Of a stretch of DNA of 64,000 bases, positions 47,463 to 57,276 are shown piece after piece. Position 1 is the first letter of the stretch, and the number at the start of each line of letters is the position of its first letter. The notes beneath the pieces were generated by a model. The model ran no database searches. It worked only from the letters and a program-made list of their open reading frames with translations, and had not been told where the DNA came from. Both the position numbers and the translations under genes were made by a program. This DNA is from Lysinibacillus xylanilyticus. Its GTDB lineage: Bacteria > Bacillota > Bacilli > Bacillales_A > Planococcaceae. The DNA is taken from the NCBI RefSeq assembly GCF_001183605.1, contig NZ_LFXJ01000005.1, forward strand, positions 1 through 64,000, read 5' to 3'.

Positions 47463-47531
47463 TTTAATTTCCCATTAAAAATCCCTACGTTCATAACACG
47501 CAATTGTATGATTCACTGAGCAGACAAAGAT

Positions 47532-47577
47532 ATACCTGGAATTAATCGCATGTCGATTAATTTCAGGTATTTTACTT
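47532..47577 (+). terminator. terminator of rpsU
   Basis: ATACCTG/CAGGTAT with inner ATTAATCG/CGATTAAT arms, followed by TTTTACTTT. Confidence 0.85.
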
Positions 47578-47605
47578 TAAACTCAAATTTACGTACATAT
47601 TGGAG

Positions 47606-47645
47606 AAGCCGAATGTGATCCCTGAGATTCATTCGGCTTTTATGT
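47606..47645 (+). terminator. second terminator after rpsU
   Basis: AAGCCGAATG and CATTCGGCTT, both perfect, then TTATG. It backs up the first terminator and isolates the nfeD-floA operon. Confidence 0.8.
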
Positions 47646-47761
47646 TATATACCCCGCAAATTAAAATTCACTGTATAATAAAATTATTAGGATTTATGAA
47701 ACTTTTTGCATAGTCAGTCGTATATACAGGAGAGAAGCATGATTAGAAGGGAGGGAAGAAG

Positions 47762-49090
47762 ATGCGGAGACGAAGAATCCTCAGCTATTTATTAGTTATT
47801 TGGGTGGCATTTTTGTTAGCGTTTCCATTAACATCTGCTTTTGCAAGTAGTAAGGTCTACCACATACCTATTCATAATGAAGTAGAACGAGGACTTCACG
47901 CATTTTTAGAACGAGCTTTTAAAGAGGCGGAAGAAAACGATGCAGAGGCGATTATTTTAGACATTCATACGCCTGGCGGATTCGTGAGTGCAGCAAGTGA
48001 TATTGCTATGCTTATGGATGCAACGGATATACCTAAGATTGCTTATATTAACAAAGATGCGCATTCTGCAGGTGCCTTTTTAGCCTTACATGCGGATAAA
48101 ATCTATATGGTGCCAAATGGAACAATCGGGGCGGCTGCAGTTATTGACTCAGCAGGAAATGCGGCGGACTTAAAGGCTCATAGTGCATGGGTTGCTCAAA
48201 TGGAGGCAGCTGCAGAATCGAAAAAACGCAATCCGTTATTTGCACGAGCAATGGCTGATGCATCTGTTGATTTACCAGAATTTCGAGCGGGAGAAGGGAA
48301 TTTATTAACTTTATCTGCTTCGGAGGCAAAAAAGGTTGGTTATTCTAATGGGACGGTTTCGAATTTCCAAGATCTTTTAAAAATAACGCAATTAAATGGT
48401 AGTGATATCGTTCCAATTGAACCTACTTTTGCTGAAAAACTTGCTCGTTTTATTACGAATCCGATTATAGTTCCAATTTTATTGTCGATTGCAAGTTTGG
48501 GACTTGTAGTTGAGCTATATTCGCCAGGTTTTGGTGTTTCAGGTATAATGGGGCTGTCAGCACTTGGGTTATTTTTCTTCGGTCATATGGTAGCGGGCTT
48601 GGCAGGTTATGAAACATTACTTTTATTTATTGTAGGTTTGGCGCTTGTTATTGCGGAATTTTTTGTCCCCGGAGGTATTGTTGGTATTTTAGGTGGTGTA
48701 CTAGTCTTACTAAGTCTAATACTGGCAGGTGCGAATATGATGCAAATGATTATAGCGATTTTCATTGCGCTTGTTGTAGCGATAATAGGAATGGTGATCC
48801 TGATGAAATTTTTCGGTAAAAAATTGCATGTTTTAAACAAGTTGGTCTTGATGGATGCGACAACGACGGAAGAGGGCTATGTATCTAACGTGAATCGTAC
48901 AGAGCTACTCGGAAAAGTGGGTACAACGATTACACCACTTCGTCCAGCAGGTACAATGCAATTTGGTAATGAACGCATTGACGTAGTATCAGATGGTGGC
49001 TATGTTGATGCTGAGAAACATGTAGAAGTTATTAAAGTAGAGGGCTCACGTATTGTTGTGAGACAAACAGAAAAAGAGATGGAGGAATAA
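47762..49090 (+). CDS. NfeD-family membrane serine protease-like protein (YqeZ type)
   Basis: 442 residues. A signal peptide or N-terminal anchor at about 7-28 ends in TSAFASSK. A ClpP/SppA-like protease domain (about 30-215) holds LDIHTPGGFVSAASD, NKDAHSAGAFLALHAD with the probable catalytic serine, and GTIGAAAVID. Four membrane helices (about 235-360) and a C-terminal OB-fold NfeD domain follow. It works with the flotillin FloA encoded next, in functional membrane microdomains. The ATG follows GGGAGGG. It overlaps the ribosome-binding site of floA, three bases apart. Confidence 0.92.
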   Translation: MRRRRILSYLLVIWVAFLLAFPLTSAFASSKVYHIPIHNEVERGLHAFLERAFKEAEENDAEAIILDIHTPGGFVSAASDIAMLMDATDIPKIAYINKDAHSAGAFLALHADKIYMVPNGTIGAAAVIDSAGNAADLKAHSAWVAQMEAAAESKKRNPLFARAMADASVDLPEFRAGEGNLLTLSASEAKKVGYSNGTVSNFQDLLKITQLNGSDIVPIEPTFAEKLARFITNPIIVPILLSIASLGLVVELYSPGFGVSGIMGLSALGLFFFGHMVAGLAGYETLLLFIVGLALVIAEFFVPGGIVGILGGVLVLLSLILAGANMMQMIIAIFIALVVAIIGMVILMKFFGKKLHVLNKLVLMDATTTEEGYVSNVNRTELLGKVGTTITPLRPAGTMQFGNERIDVVSDGGYVDAEKHVEVIKVEGSRIVVRQTEKEMEE

Positions 49091-49093
49091 CAA

Positions 49094-50098
49094 ATGGGAT
49101 TTGATTTAGCTTTAATAGGTCCAATCGCAGGGCTAGTCATATTATTCATTGTTGTCGCGGTATTCTTTACCTTTGTACCAGTGGCGCTATGGATTTCTGC
49201 ACTTGCTGCAGGTGTCCGTGTTAGTATTTTCACATTAATCGGTATGCGTTTACGTCGTGTAATCCCTTCACGAATTGTGAACCCATTAATTAAAGCACAT
49301 AAAGCAGGGTTACCTGTTACAATCAATCAACTTGAAAGTCACTATTTAGCAGGTGGTAATGTTGACCGAGTTGTCAATGCGTTAATCGCAGCCCATCGTG
49401 CAAATATCGAGTTAACTTTTGAACGTTGTGCGGCAATTGATTTAGCGGGTCGTGATGTATTAGAAGCTGTACAAATGTCTGTTAACCCGAAAGTCATTGA
49501 AACACCATTTATTGCAGGTGTTGCTATGAACGGTATTGAAGTAAAAGCGAAGGCACGTATTACAGTGCGCGCAAACATTGAACGTTTAGTCGGTGGTGCT
49601 GGTGAAGAAACGGTTATTGCCCGTGTAGGTGAAGGGATCGTTTCTACAATTGGTAGCGCGTCTAGTCATACGACAGTTCTTGAAAATCCTGATATGATTT
49701 CTCAAACTGTATTAGCAAAAGGCTTAGATTCTGGGACAGCATTTGAAATCTTATCGATCGATATTGCAGACGTTGATATCGGCAAAAACATCGGTGCTGA
49801 ATTACAAATTGAGCAGGCGCAGGCTGATAAAAACATTGCCCAAGCGAAAGCTGAAGAACGACGTGCAATGGCTGTAGCGAACGAACAAGAAATGATTGCA
49901 CGTGTACAAGAGATGAAGGCAAAAGTAGTAGAAGCAGAAGCTGAAGTACCACAGGCGATGGCAGAAGCTCTACGTTCGGGTAATCTTGGTATTATGGATT
50001 ACATGAACTATCGTAACATTCAAGCGGATACAGCTATGAGAGACTCCATTTCTAAAGTAAGCTCAGATAAATCAGAAGCAAATGAATCTAACGAATAA
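49094..50098 (+). CDS. floA: flotillin-like protein FloA
   Basis: 334 residues. An N-terminal membrane hairpin (about 5-50) is followed by the SPFH-type domain with [20 protein letters not shown] and [24 protein letters not shown] segments. The EA-rich coiled coil [20 protein letters not shown] follows. FloA forms microdomains that organise membrane proteins and signalling. The gene starts three bases after nfeD, whose end contains its GGAGG. Confidence 0.95.
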   Translation: MGFDLALIGPIAGLVILFIVVAVFFTFVPVALWISALAAGVRVSIFTLIGMRLRRVIPSRIVNPLIKAHKAGLPVTINQLESHYLAGGNVDRVVNALIAAHRANIELTFERCAAIDLAGRDVLEAVQMSVNPKVIETPFIAGVAMNGIEVKAKARITVRANIERLVGGAGEETVIARVGEGIVSTIGSASSHTTVLENPDMISQTVLAKGLDSGTAFEILSIDIADVDIGKNIGAELQIEQAQADKNIAQAKAEERRAMAVANEQEMIARVQEMKAKVVEAEAEVPQAMAEALRSGNLGIMDYMNYRNIQADTAMRDSISKVSSDKSEANESNE

Positions 50099-50124
50099 AA
50101 AACTGAAAGGAGCGGTACTAATAA

Positions 50125-50601
50125 ATGGAACAATTAATTATACTTGTGATAATTGCCATAGTCAGCTCTATTTTCGGTAAATCAAAAAAGAAAGAACAAA
50201 AACCAATGCCACCTTTTAATAAGAATTCACATGTTGAGCCTCCTGTTGAGATGACTCAAGAGCGACGTCCTACTTCTAAACCACAAAGTTTTGAGGATTT
50301 TGCACGTGAATTTTTAGGTGAATGGAAAAATGAACAGCCTCAAGTTGAAGAGCCGAAAAAAATTGTCGAAGAAACAGTGAAAAAGGACGTTCCAAGCTAT
50401 GCTGCTCCACCGTTAATCCCAACTGAGAAAGTGAGTCGTACTACGAAAAGAGAAAGTATCGGTCGTTTGGCAGCGGGGAAAAAAGTTGTGGAAGTAGCTA
50501 AATCACAATCAGCTTTTCAATTACCAAAATCAAAAAAATCATTAATGCAAGCTGTTGTAATGGCAGAAGTTTTAGGTCCTCCAAAAGCAAAAAGAAAATA
50601 A
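50125..50601 (+). CDS. membrane-anchored protein of unknown function in the floA operon
   Basis: 158 residues. A membrane segment at about 3-18 (LIILVIIAIVSSIFG) is followed by a basic KSKKKEQK stop-transfer and a long, proline- and charge-rich cytosolic region. A helical end with SLMQAVVMAEVLGPPKAKRK closes it. I do not recognise a family, although related genomes have a similar anchor protein after floA. The ATG follows AAAGGAG. Its position 26 bases after floA suggests a role at the same membrane domains. Confidence 0.65.
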   Translation: MEQLIILVIIAIVSSIFGKSKKKEQKPMPPFNKNSHVEPPVEMTQERRPTSKPQSFEDFAREFLGEWKNEQPQVEEPKKIVEETVKKDVPSYAAPPLIPTEKVSRTTKRESIGRLAAGKKVVEVAKSQSAFQLPKSKKSLMQAVVMAEVLGPPKAKRK

Positions 50602-50609
50602 CTAGCATG

Positions 50610-50655
50610 TCCTCCTTTTTCGATGCATATATTGCCGAAGAAGGAGGCATTTTTT
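50610..50655 (+). promoter_or_regulatory. hairpin that sequesters the yqfC ribosome-binding site
   Basis: CCTCCTTTTTCG pairs with CGAAGAAGGAGG (one G-T pair) across a 13-base loop. The right arm contains the AAGGAGG of yqfC, and CATTTTTT follows. Transcripts from the upstream operon would either stop here or hide the ribosome-binding site. The loop contains CATATATT, near the sigma-E -10 consensus. Confidence 0.6.
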
Positions 50656-50916
50656 ATGAGAAAACTATTTCAATTAACGCCACTACTTGAATTATTACAA
50701 TATGATACTTTAAAAATCATTGGCCCATATCGTTTTCTACATGCTGATGCTTCATCATGCTCTTTTATTTATGCAGACTATCATATTACTGTGCGTGGAA
50801 AATCGGTGGAAATTAATGCTCTTAAAGAAGAAATGCTTCATCTTTCTGTAGAGGATTTGCAGGAGCTTCATCTGAAAATGACAAAGGATATGGGTGTGAG
50901 CGATAATGTGGAATAA
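50656..50916 (+). CDS. yqfC: sporulation protein YqfC
   Basis: 86 residues, related to the YabP family. It has MRKLFQLTPLLELL and the strands LKIIGPYRFLHAD and HITVRGKSVEINAL. It is made early in sporulation in the mother cell and is needed, with YqfD, for efficient spore formation, though the mechanism is unknown. The ATG at 50656 directly follows the hairpin-embedded AAGGAGG. It overlaps yqfD by 11 bases. Confidence 0.88.
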   Translation: MRKLFQLTPLLELLQYDTLKIIGPYRFLHADASSCSFIYADYHITVRGKSVEINALKEEMLHLSVEDLQELHLKMTKDMGVSDNVE

Positions 50917-52024
50917 TCGGCCAATTATCATACGTATAAAGCGCCATGAAAATGTTCATCCTTTTATTCAAGCATTGCATGCACAACATGTGCCATTAAA
51001 GCGGATTGTCTTTCGTGAGCAAGAGGTTACTTTTGAAACAACTATGCATTATCTACCAAAGATACGCCGTGTACGTAGTCGTTTCCGACTTAAAATGGCT
51101 GTCTATTATGCAGATGAGCTTCAAGTTTTTCGAGCGCAGCTTTGGACTTTGCTCGGTCTAGCGTTGATGATATTAATACCATTGCTATGTGCACAGATTA
51201 TTTGGCGTATTGATATTGAAGCGGCAACGCCAGAATTGGAGGAACGTCTAGGAAAGACCTTTCAAGATACATTTCAACTAGAAACACCCATTTCTAAAAC
51301 AGACTTACCCTCAGATGCTGTCATTCGACAGAAGCTATTAGAAGGGCATCGAGATCTATCATGGGTGCATATTGAAAAGCATGGTGGACGTGTAACTTTA
51401 CGACCTCAGGAGTCCCCGAAACAAACAAAACAAACGAATGAGAAACTAGCGACGCATTTAGTGGCAACAAAAAGTGGTGTTATTACTCACTTTAATATTC
51501 AAAATGGAGAACGAAAAATTTCAGTTAACGAAACTGCTTACGAAGGTGATGTTCTCGTAAGTGGTGTAATTGAAAGTGGTGAAGATCAGGTTTTCGTTGG
51601 TGCAAAGGGAGAGGTCTACGCTGATTATTGGCTAGAGTGTTCATTTAAAATTCCAAAAAAGCTAACGATGGAAACGCTACAACAGAAGCAGTGGCGTGTA
51701 TTAGTGAAAGGCATTCATCAAGAAAAAGAAAAAGTTGACTATGTGCAGAAGAAAGATTTACCAAGCTGGCTCGATCCATATGTTTCAATTGTTGAGGAGC
51801 AGTACACTAAAAAAATGCAAGTAGAGCTTGATGAATCCAAAATAGATTCATTGCTCATACCATTACTTCATGAAAAGGTAATACGTTCATTACCTGCGAA
51901 AACGGTTATAAAAAAAGAAAACCTTTTACAGGTAAAGTGGGGGAATGGTACAGTTGAAGGGAAAGTTCTATTTTTAGTCAATGAAAACATTGCCAGTCCA
52001 ATACAAGGCCTACAAGGAGAATGA
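50906..52024 (+). CDS. yqfD: sporulation protein YqfD
   Basis: 372 residues. A cytosolic N-terminal domain of about 90 residues precedes a membrane segment at about 92-112 (LWTLLGLALMILIPLLCAQI). A large extracytoplasmic region rich in beta structure follows. RLKMAVYYADELQVFRAQLW precedes the helix. Like YqfC it is sporulation-specific. It begins within the last codons of yqfC, so the two are translated together, and ends just before the ribosome-binding site of phoH. Confidence 0.9.
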   Translation: MWNNRPIIIRIKRHENVHPFIQALHAQHVPLKRIVFREQEVTFETTMHYLPKIRRVRSRFRLKMAVYYADELQVFRAQLWTLLGLALMILIPLLCAQIIWRIDIEAATPELEERLGKTFQDTFQLETPISKTDLPSDAVIRQKLLEGHRDLSWVHIEKHGGRVTLRPQESPKQTKQTNEKLATHLVATKSGVITHFNIQNGERKISVNETAYEGDVLVSGVIESGEDQVFVGAKGEVYADYWLECSFKIPKKLTMETLQQKQWRVLVKGIHQEKEKVDYVQKKDLPSWLDPYVSIVEEQYTKKMQVELDESKIDSLLIPLLHEKVIRSLPAKTVIKKENLLQVKWGNGTVEGKVLFLVNENIASPIQGLQGE

Positions 52025-52026
52025 TT

Positions 52027-52983
52027 ATGTCAGAACATTTAACTGTATTACAAGTGGATAATCCAAACGAAGCGGTTATGCTTCTGGGAATTTCCGATGC
52101 AAATATGAAGTTAATCGAAGAGGCTCTACAAGTCCACATTATTACACGTGGTGAACAAATTCAGCTTGCTGGTGAAGAGGATGCGAAAGAACAAGCGACA
52201 TTCCTTTTACATGCTCTTCTAAAGGTCATTCGTAAAGGAATTAATATTGATCAGCGTGATGTTACAACTGCGATTGAAATGACACAAAAAGGAACGATTG
52301 AATATTTTGCGGAACTTTATGATGAAGAAATAGCACGCACGACGAAAGGAAAGCCTATTCGTGCAAAAACAATCGGTCAACGAGAATACATACAAGCAAT
52401 CCGTCATAAAGACGTTGTTTTTGGTATCGGTCCAGCGGGTACTGGGAAAACGTATTTAGCGGTAGTCATGGCAACGCAGGCGCTAAAAAATGGGTACGTT
52501 AAGCGAATTATTTTAACACGCCCTGCAGTTGAGGCAGGAGAGTCTCTAGGCTTTCTTCCGGGGGACTTAAAGGAAAAGGTAGATCCTTATTTACGACCTC
52601 TTTATGACGCTTTAAACGATATTTACGGGACAGAACAAACTCAAAGGCTTATTGAACGAGGCACAATTGAAATTGCACCTTTAGCGTATATGCGAGGCCG
52701 TACATTAGACGACGCCTTTGTTATTTTAGATGAAGCTCAAAATACGACACATCAACAAATGAAGATGTTTTTAACGCGACTAGGCTTTGGCTCGAAAATG
52801 GTCATTACAGGCGACAAAACACAAATGGACCTTCCGAAAAACACGGAATCTGGGTTAATCGTAGCAGAACGTACACTAAAGTATGTAAAATCAATACATT
52901 TCCAAATTTTAGAACAAGGCGATGTAGTACGCCACCCAATCGTAGCAAAAATCATCAAAGCCTACGAAGAACAGCAACTTTAG
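52027..52983 (+). CDS. phoH: PhoH-family ATPase
   Basis: 318 residues. An N-terminal KH-like domain (about 1-95) precedes the P-loop GPAGTGKT at 135-142. VILDEAQNTTHQQMKMFLTR is the Walker B region and TGDKTQMDLP sensor 1. It probably acts as an RNA helicase-like or nuclease-linked ATPase; in many genomes it neighbours ybeY as here. The ATG at 52027 lies seven bases after AAGGAG. The stop codon lies in a perfect palindrome that begins a tandem-repeat block. Confidence 0.94.
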   Translation: MSEHLTVLQVDNPNEAVMLLGISDANMKLIEEALQVHIITRGEQIQLAGEEDAKEQATFLLHALLKVIRKGINIDQRDVTTAIEMTQKGTIEYFAELYDEEIARTTKGKPIRAKTIGQREYIQAIRHKDVVFGIGPAGTGKTYLAVVMATQALKNGYVKRIILTRPAVEAGESLGFLPGDLKEKVDPYLRPLYDALNDIYGTEQTQRLIERGTIEIAPLAYMRGRTLDDAFVILDEAQNTTHQQMKMFLTRLGFGSKMVITGDKTQMDLPKNTESGLIVAERTLKYVKSIHFQILEQGDVVRHPIVAKIIKAYEEQQL

Positions 52984-53005
52984 AATTGCGCTATGCGCAA
53001 TTCTA
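52981..53005. other. perfect palindrome including the phoH stop codon
   Basis: TAGAATTGCGC and GCGCAATTCTA separated by TAT. No T run follows, so it is not a normal terminator. It forms the left border of the tandem 53-base repeats. Confidence 0.7.
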
Positions 53006-53285
53006 AAGTCTGCACCGAAAGCGAAGTGAAACGTAGCGACAGGTGCAACGGGGTTTAAAAGTCTGTACCGAAAGCGAAGTGAAACGTAGCGACAGGTGCA
53101 ACGGGGTTTAAAAGTCTGTACCGAAAGCGAAGTGAAACGTAGCGACAGGTGCAACGGGGTTTAAAAGTCTGTACCGAAAGCGAAGTGAAACGTAGCGACA
53201 GGTGCAACGGGGTTTAAAAGTCTGTACCGAAAGTGAAGTGAAACGGAACGGCAGGTGCAACAGGGTTTAAAAAGTCTGCACCGAA
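53006..53285 (+). repeat. tandem array of five 53-bp units between phoH and pgpH
   Basis: Units begin GTCTG at 53008, 53061, 53114, 53167 and 53220, with a sixth partial unit at 53274. The middle units are practically identical; the fifth has several changes. Each contains ACCGAAAGCGAAGTGAAACG and GTAGCGACAGGTGCAACGG, clearly related to the left REP-like unit of the mosaic repeats. Not CRISPR: no variable spacers and no cas genes. Confidence 0.9.
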
Positions 53286-53336
53286 GATTTTTGACTGATC
53301 TAAAATTTAACAAACATGAAAATGGAAAAAATTGTG

Positions 53337-53368
53337 ACAGCTATACAAAATGTATAGCTGTTTTTTTA
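53337..53368 (+). terminator. terminator before pgpH
   Basis: ACAGCTATACA and TGTATAGCTGT arms with T7. It ends the phoH transcript, so pgpH needs its own promoter in the 70 bases that follow. Confidence 0.85.
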
Positions 53369-53441
53369 CTTTCTTATACATTTTTCGGGAAAAAAGTTTT
53401 TCGAATTGGTATGATAGTAGATAGATAAGAGGAGGTGCCAG

Positions 53442-55562
53442 ATGGAGAAACAATTAAAAAAATTTACAGAACTTATAGGCTTCCGCTACTTTTTAATTGT
53501 CGTTCTCATCTTAACGGGAGCCCTACAATTTGCTTTAATGTATGGCAATGTTAAAGGTGTTACATATGATTTTAAACCATTACAACTAGCGCCTGAAACA
53601 GTACGATCTACTAAAACGATAGAAGATACTTATAAAACACAACAGGAACGAGATAAAGCAGCAAATGCGATTGAACCAGTCTATCAATTTTCTGCGGATG
53701 TTGCTAAACAACGAGCTGCGATAGTAACGTCTTTGTTTGACTATGTTCTAGAGGTAAAGACGGATGTAGAGAGTAGCAAAGAACCAATTCCGGTTGCCGA
53801 CCAAGTGACGAAGCTCCGCAAAAAGTTCGAATCCATAGATTCAGAGCAAATGCCAATTATCTTTACTGATTCACAGCTAGAGGGTTTGTTAGTACAAAGT
53901 GAAGCAGATTTAAAAAGAACAAGTGCACAACTATCAAAATCTGTGCAGGAATATTTGCAAAAATCCATTCGTTCAGAAAATGTGTTTGCGGGTCAAAATG
54001 ATTTTGAGACAAAAATTCGTGGACAACGAGGCTATCCAGATAAAATATTTAATACGGTAGTTTTAATTGGACGTATGAGTATTATCGAAAATGAGACGAT
54101 AAACGAAGAACAAACGAAAATTCGAAAAGAACAAGCGAAGGAATCGGTTGAACCCACTCGAATTCTTCAAGGCCAAATCATCGTACAGGAAGGACAAATC
54201 ATTGATAATGAGGCGTTTCGTCAATTAGAGCTTCTGGGTATGGTGAGTAATAAGGCATCGATGAAGCCGATTGCAGGGCTGATTATTTTAATACTTTTGG
54301 AAATGACGTTCATGTTTGTTTTATTTGAACGTTGGGATACACATGTAGACAAGAAACATAATGCCTTGTTGGTTACAGTAATTGTTTATAGTTTATCCAT
54401 CCTGCTAATGAAAATTGTAAGCCTAGTCTCAGGTGGCTTCGATGTTACTGTTGCCTTCCTTTTCCCAACAGCATTGGCAACAATGCTTGTGCGGTTATTA
54501 GTGGATGAACGTGCTGCGGCACTTATTACGGTTATGACAGCGGCATCTGCGGGTGTTATTTTTCAAGAGGGCTATTCATCTGTTATGCAGATGGAAATTA
54601 CACTGTATATAATTTTTGGAGGCTTTGCGAGCTTATTCTTTTTGGATAGTATGGAAAAGCGTTCGCATATTTTACATGCTGTAGGTGTTATAGGGCTAGT
54701 AAATATATCGTTTATCGCATTTTATTTACTGATGACACAATCTACTTATGGTTTGTCAGAGTTAATGTATTACTTTATAGCGGCAATGATATCGGCTCTA
54801 TTATCGGGTGCTCTTGCAATGGGTCTTTTACCATTCTTTGAATCAGCCTTTAGTGTATTGTCGTCGTTGCGATTAATTGAATTATCGAACCCAAACCATC
54901 CATTGTTGAAAAAATTACTAATGGAGGCTCCGGGAACATATCATCATAGTGTAATGGTGGCGAACTTAGCAGAGGCAGCATGCGAGGAAATTGGAGCGGA
55001 TGGATTACTAGCTCGTGTAGGATGCTATTATCATGATATTGGCAAAACGAAGCGTCCTGCCTTTTTCATCGAGAATCAAATGTCTGGTATTAACCCACAT
55101 GATTCATTGCCCCCAGAAAAAAGCGCGGAAATTATAATCGCGCATACAACTGACGGGGCTGAAATGCTAAAACGTTATAAGATGCCACAGGAAATTATCG
55201 ATATTGCCTTGCAGCATCACGGATCTAGTCTATTAAAATTCTTCTACTTTAAAGCGAAGGAAGAAGGACAATGTTTAGATGATACAAAGTACAGATATCC
55301 AGGTCCAAAGCCACAAACGAAGGAAGCGGCAATTATTAGCGTTGCAGATAGCGTTGAGGCAGCAGTTCGATCGATGAAGGAACCGAATGCAGAGAAAATT
55401 CAAAAGTTGGTACGAGCAATTATTGATGATCGAGTACAAGACAATCAGTTTGATGAATGCGATATTTCAATAAAAGAGTTAAAATGTATAGAGAAAGTAC
55501 TTTGTGAAACGATGAATGGAATTTTCCACTCACGAATTGAATATCCAAAGGCAGATAAGTAG
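53442..55562 (+). CDS. pgpH: cyclic-di-AMP phosphodiesterase PgpH
   Basis: 706 residues. One membrane helix at about 15-35, an extracellular 7TMR-HDED domain to about residue 275, seven membrane helices (about 280-470) and a C-terminal HD domain. HD motifs are [37 protein letters not shown] and [15 protein letters not shown], all of which provide metal ligands. It hydrolyses c-di-AMP to pApA and so influences potassium and osmotic balance, which links it to ktrAB upstream. The ATG follows GAGGAGG. Confidence 0.95.
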   Translation: MEKQLKKFTELIGFRYFLIVVLILTGALQFALMYGNVKGVTYDFKPLQLAPETVRSTKTIEDTYKTQQERDKAANAIEPVYQFSADVAKQRAAIVTSLFDYVLEVKTDVESSKEPIPVADQVTKLRKKFESIDSEQMPIIFTDSQLEGLLVQSEADLKRTSAQLSKSVQEYLQKSIRSENVFAGQNDFETKIRGQRGYPDKIFNTVVLIGRMSIIENETINEEQTKIRKEQAKESVEPTRILQGQIIVQEGQIIDNEAFRQLELLGMVSNKASMKPIAGLIILILLEMTFMFVLFERWDTHVDKKHNALLVTVIVYSLSILLMKIVSLVSGGFDVTVAFLFPTALATMLVRLLVDERAAALITVMTAASAGVIFQEGYSSVMQMEITLYIIFGGFASLFFLDSMEKRSHILHAVGVIGLVNISFIAFYLLMTQSTYGLSELMYYFIAAMISALLSGALAMGLLPFFESAFSVLSSLRLIELSNPNHPLLKKLLMEAPGTYHHSVMVANLAEAACEEIGADGLLARVGCYYHDIGKTKRPAFFIENQMSGINPHDSLPPEKSAEIIIAHTTDGAEMLKRYKMPQEIIDIALQHHGSSLLKFFYFKAKEEGQCLDDTKYRYPGPKPQTKEAAIISVADSVEAAVRSMKEPNAEKIQKLVRAIIDDRVQDNQFDECDISIKELKCIEKVLCETMNGIFHSRIEYPKADK

Positions 55563-55570
55563 GAGGATCT

Positions 55571-56044
55571 ATGATTTTAACAATTGATTTTACAGATGAA
55601 ACAAATGAAGTGACTGCTGAGCATATGGAGCTTGTTGAAAAGCTTTTACAGCATGCTGCGAAACAAGAGAATATTGAGCCAGAAACAGAAGTTTCAGTGA
55701 CGTTTGTTACAAATGAAGCGATTCAAGAAATAAACCGAGAATATCGTGATAAGGATCAACCGACAGATGTTATCTCGTTTGCCCTAGAAGAATTAGGTGA
55801 AGGAGAAATGGAAGTAACGTTTGAAGGAATGCCTCGAGTATTAGGGGATATTATTATTTCAACGGATCGTACAAAAGAACAAGCTGAGGAATATGGGCAT
55901 ACATTTGAACGAGAATTAGGCTTTTTAGCGGTTCACGGTTTCTTACATCTACTCGGCTATGATCATATGGTGCCAGAAGATGAAAAGGTGATGTTCGGTA
56001 AGCAGGATGAGATTTTACAATCTTTCGGCTTAGGACGAGAGTAA
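55571..56044 (+). CDS. ybeY: endoribonuclease YbeY (rRNA maturation)
   Basis: 157 residues. The zinc motif [11 protein letters not shown] (H-x3-H-x5-H) lies near residue 122, and [17 protein letters not shown] near 57. YbeY acts in 16S rRNA 3'-end processing and ribosome quality control. It begins eight bases after pgpH, with AGGAGG across the pgpH stop. The next gene starts on the base after its stop codon. Confidence 0.96.
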   Translation: MILTIDFTDETNEVTAEHMELVEKLLQHAAKQENIEPETEVSVTFVTNEAIQEINREYRDKDQPTDVISFALEELGEGEMEVTFEGMPRVLGDIIISTDRTKEQAEEYGHTFERELGFLAVHGFLHLLGYDHMVPEDEKVMFGKQDEILQSFGLGRE

Positions 56045-56395
56045 ATGAATGTTCGCAAATTTGTACGCTCTTTTGGGTATGCCTTTAAAGGTATTCTTAC
56101 AGCCTGTACTGAGCAAAATTTTATATCCCACTTGCTAAGTGCGGGAATAGTTTTGATTGCTGGCTATTTTACGGAATTATCACGTATAGAATGGTATATT
56201 GTGTTGCTATTGATAGCACTAATGTTTGCACTTGAAATGATTAATACTGCAATCGAACGAGTAGTAGATTTAGCTTCACCTAATATTCATCCACTAGCTA
56301 AGCAGGCAAAAGATCTTGCAGCAGGCGCAGTACTTGTATTTGCGATATTCAGTGCTATAATCGGATTACTCATATTTATACCGAAATGGTTTTAA
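56045..56395 (+). CDS. dgkA: undecaprenol kinase / diacylglycerol kinase family
   Basis: 116 residues with three membrane helices. EMINTAIERVVDL and AKDLAAGAVLV are the catalytic motifs of the DgkA family. In Gram-positive bacteria this enzyme phosphorylates undecaprenol, recycling the peptidoglycan lipid carrier. It directly follows ybeY and is separated from cdd by a compound repeat, which breaks the normal close dgkA-cdd spacing. Confidence 0.95.
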   Translation: MNVRKFVRSFGYAFKGILTACTEQNFISHLLSAGIVLIAGYFTELSRIEWYIVLLLIALMFALEMINTAIERVVDLASPNIHPLAKQAKDLAAGAVLVFAIFSAIIGLLIFIPKWF

Positions 56396-56499
56396 AAATT
56401 ATTACTCGGTCATGAAGTGGTAACAATTGTGCTGGAGAATTATGATTATTGGGCTCGTCACCAAAAGTTAAGCGGGGACATTTGTTAATCCATGCAATA

Positions 56500-56825
56500 A
56501 GTTGATTGAAGTGGAGGCTGGGCGACTCCTTGGGGATCAGCAAATAGAGGAACGAAGGCTAAAACCATCACATCCTGTGATAACGCCTTCGTGACCAACA
56601 TCGGTGCTGTTGCTGTCGCTTCGTTGCACTACGCTTTCGCACAGAATGAACCCCTTCTGCTGACGCTGCGTTAGCACTACGCTTTCGCGCAAAAAACATC
56701 TGTTGGCCTGAGACCCTGGAGCGCAAGCGAAGCGGCTCATCGGACGCCCCCAGGAAGCTCTGCTCTGCGCGAAAGCGAAGCGTCAGCAACAAAGCGCCCA
56801 GCCGGAACGGAAATCAACCCACGTT
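56500..56825 (+). repeat. compound repeat: core hairpin and REP-like units nested in a second family
   Basis: The outer family begins GTGGAGGCTGGGCGACTCC and ends GCGCCCAGCCGGAACGGAAA, with CCTTGGGG and CCCCCAGG as inner inverted arms. Into it are set the core hairpin at 56553-56591 (outer helix CGAAGGC/GCCTTCG, inner ATCACA/TGTGAT) and at least three REP-like units, one inverted (GCGCGAAAGCGAAGCGTCAG). It lies between dgkA and cdd. Long reading frames through it are artefacts. Confidence 0.8.
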
Positions 56826-56862
56826 ATGGTGATGAGCTATTTTTATGTAGAGGTGGACATTA

Positions 56863-57276
56863 ATGACAATTGATATGCATGAATTACTAGAGGAATCAAA
56901 AAAAGCGCGTGAAAAGGCTTATGTACCTTATTCAAAATTTAAAGTTGGCGCGGCGATTTTAACGAAAGATGGAGAGGTTATTCATGGCTGCAATATTGAA
57001 AATGCTGGCTATAGTATGACCAACTGTGCTGAACGTACAGCATTTTTCAAAGCCGTATCAGAAGGTATTTATGATTTTGAGGCGATTGCTATTGTAGCTG
57101 ATACGGATGGACCATGTGCGCCATGCGGAGCTTGTAGACAAGTGATGATGGAATTTTGCAAACCATCTATGCCTGTATATTTAACAAACTTAAAAGGTGA
57201 TGTCACGGTAACGTCTGTAGGCGAATTACTACCGTTTGCATTTACAACGGAGGATTTAGAGAATGCTGGAAAATAA
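56863..57276 (+). CDS. cdd: cytidine deaminase
   Basis: 137 residues. Zinc and catalytic motifs are [10 protein letters not shown] (C-A-E) and [10 protein letters not shown] (P-C-x2-C). [14 protein letters not shown] and [10 protein letters not shown] bind the substrate. It converts cytidine and deoxycytidine to uridine forms. The ATG follows GAGGTGG. The last codons overlap era by 14 bases, and GGAGG for era lies inside cdd. Confidence 0.97.
   Translation: MTIDMHELLEESKKAREKAYVPYSKFKVGAAILTKDGEVIHGCNIENAGYSMTNCAERTAFFKAVSEGIYDFEAIAIVADTDGPCAPCGACRQVMMEFCKPSMPVYLTNLKGDVTVTSVGELLPFAFTTEDLENAGK

Noticed and set aside
47251..47478. Longer frame overlapping rpsU in another register
   Set aside because: rpsU itself is certain from sequence and signals; the other frame is its shadow.
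53006..53285. Possible CRISPR array
   Set aside because: Units are identical along their full 53 bases with no spacer-like variation; no cas genes.
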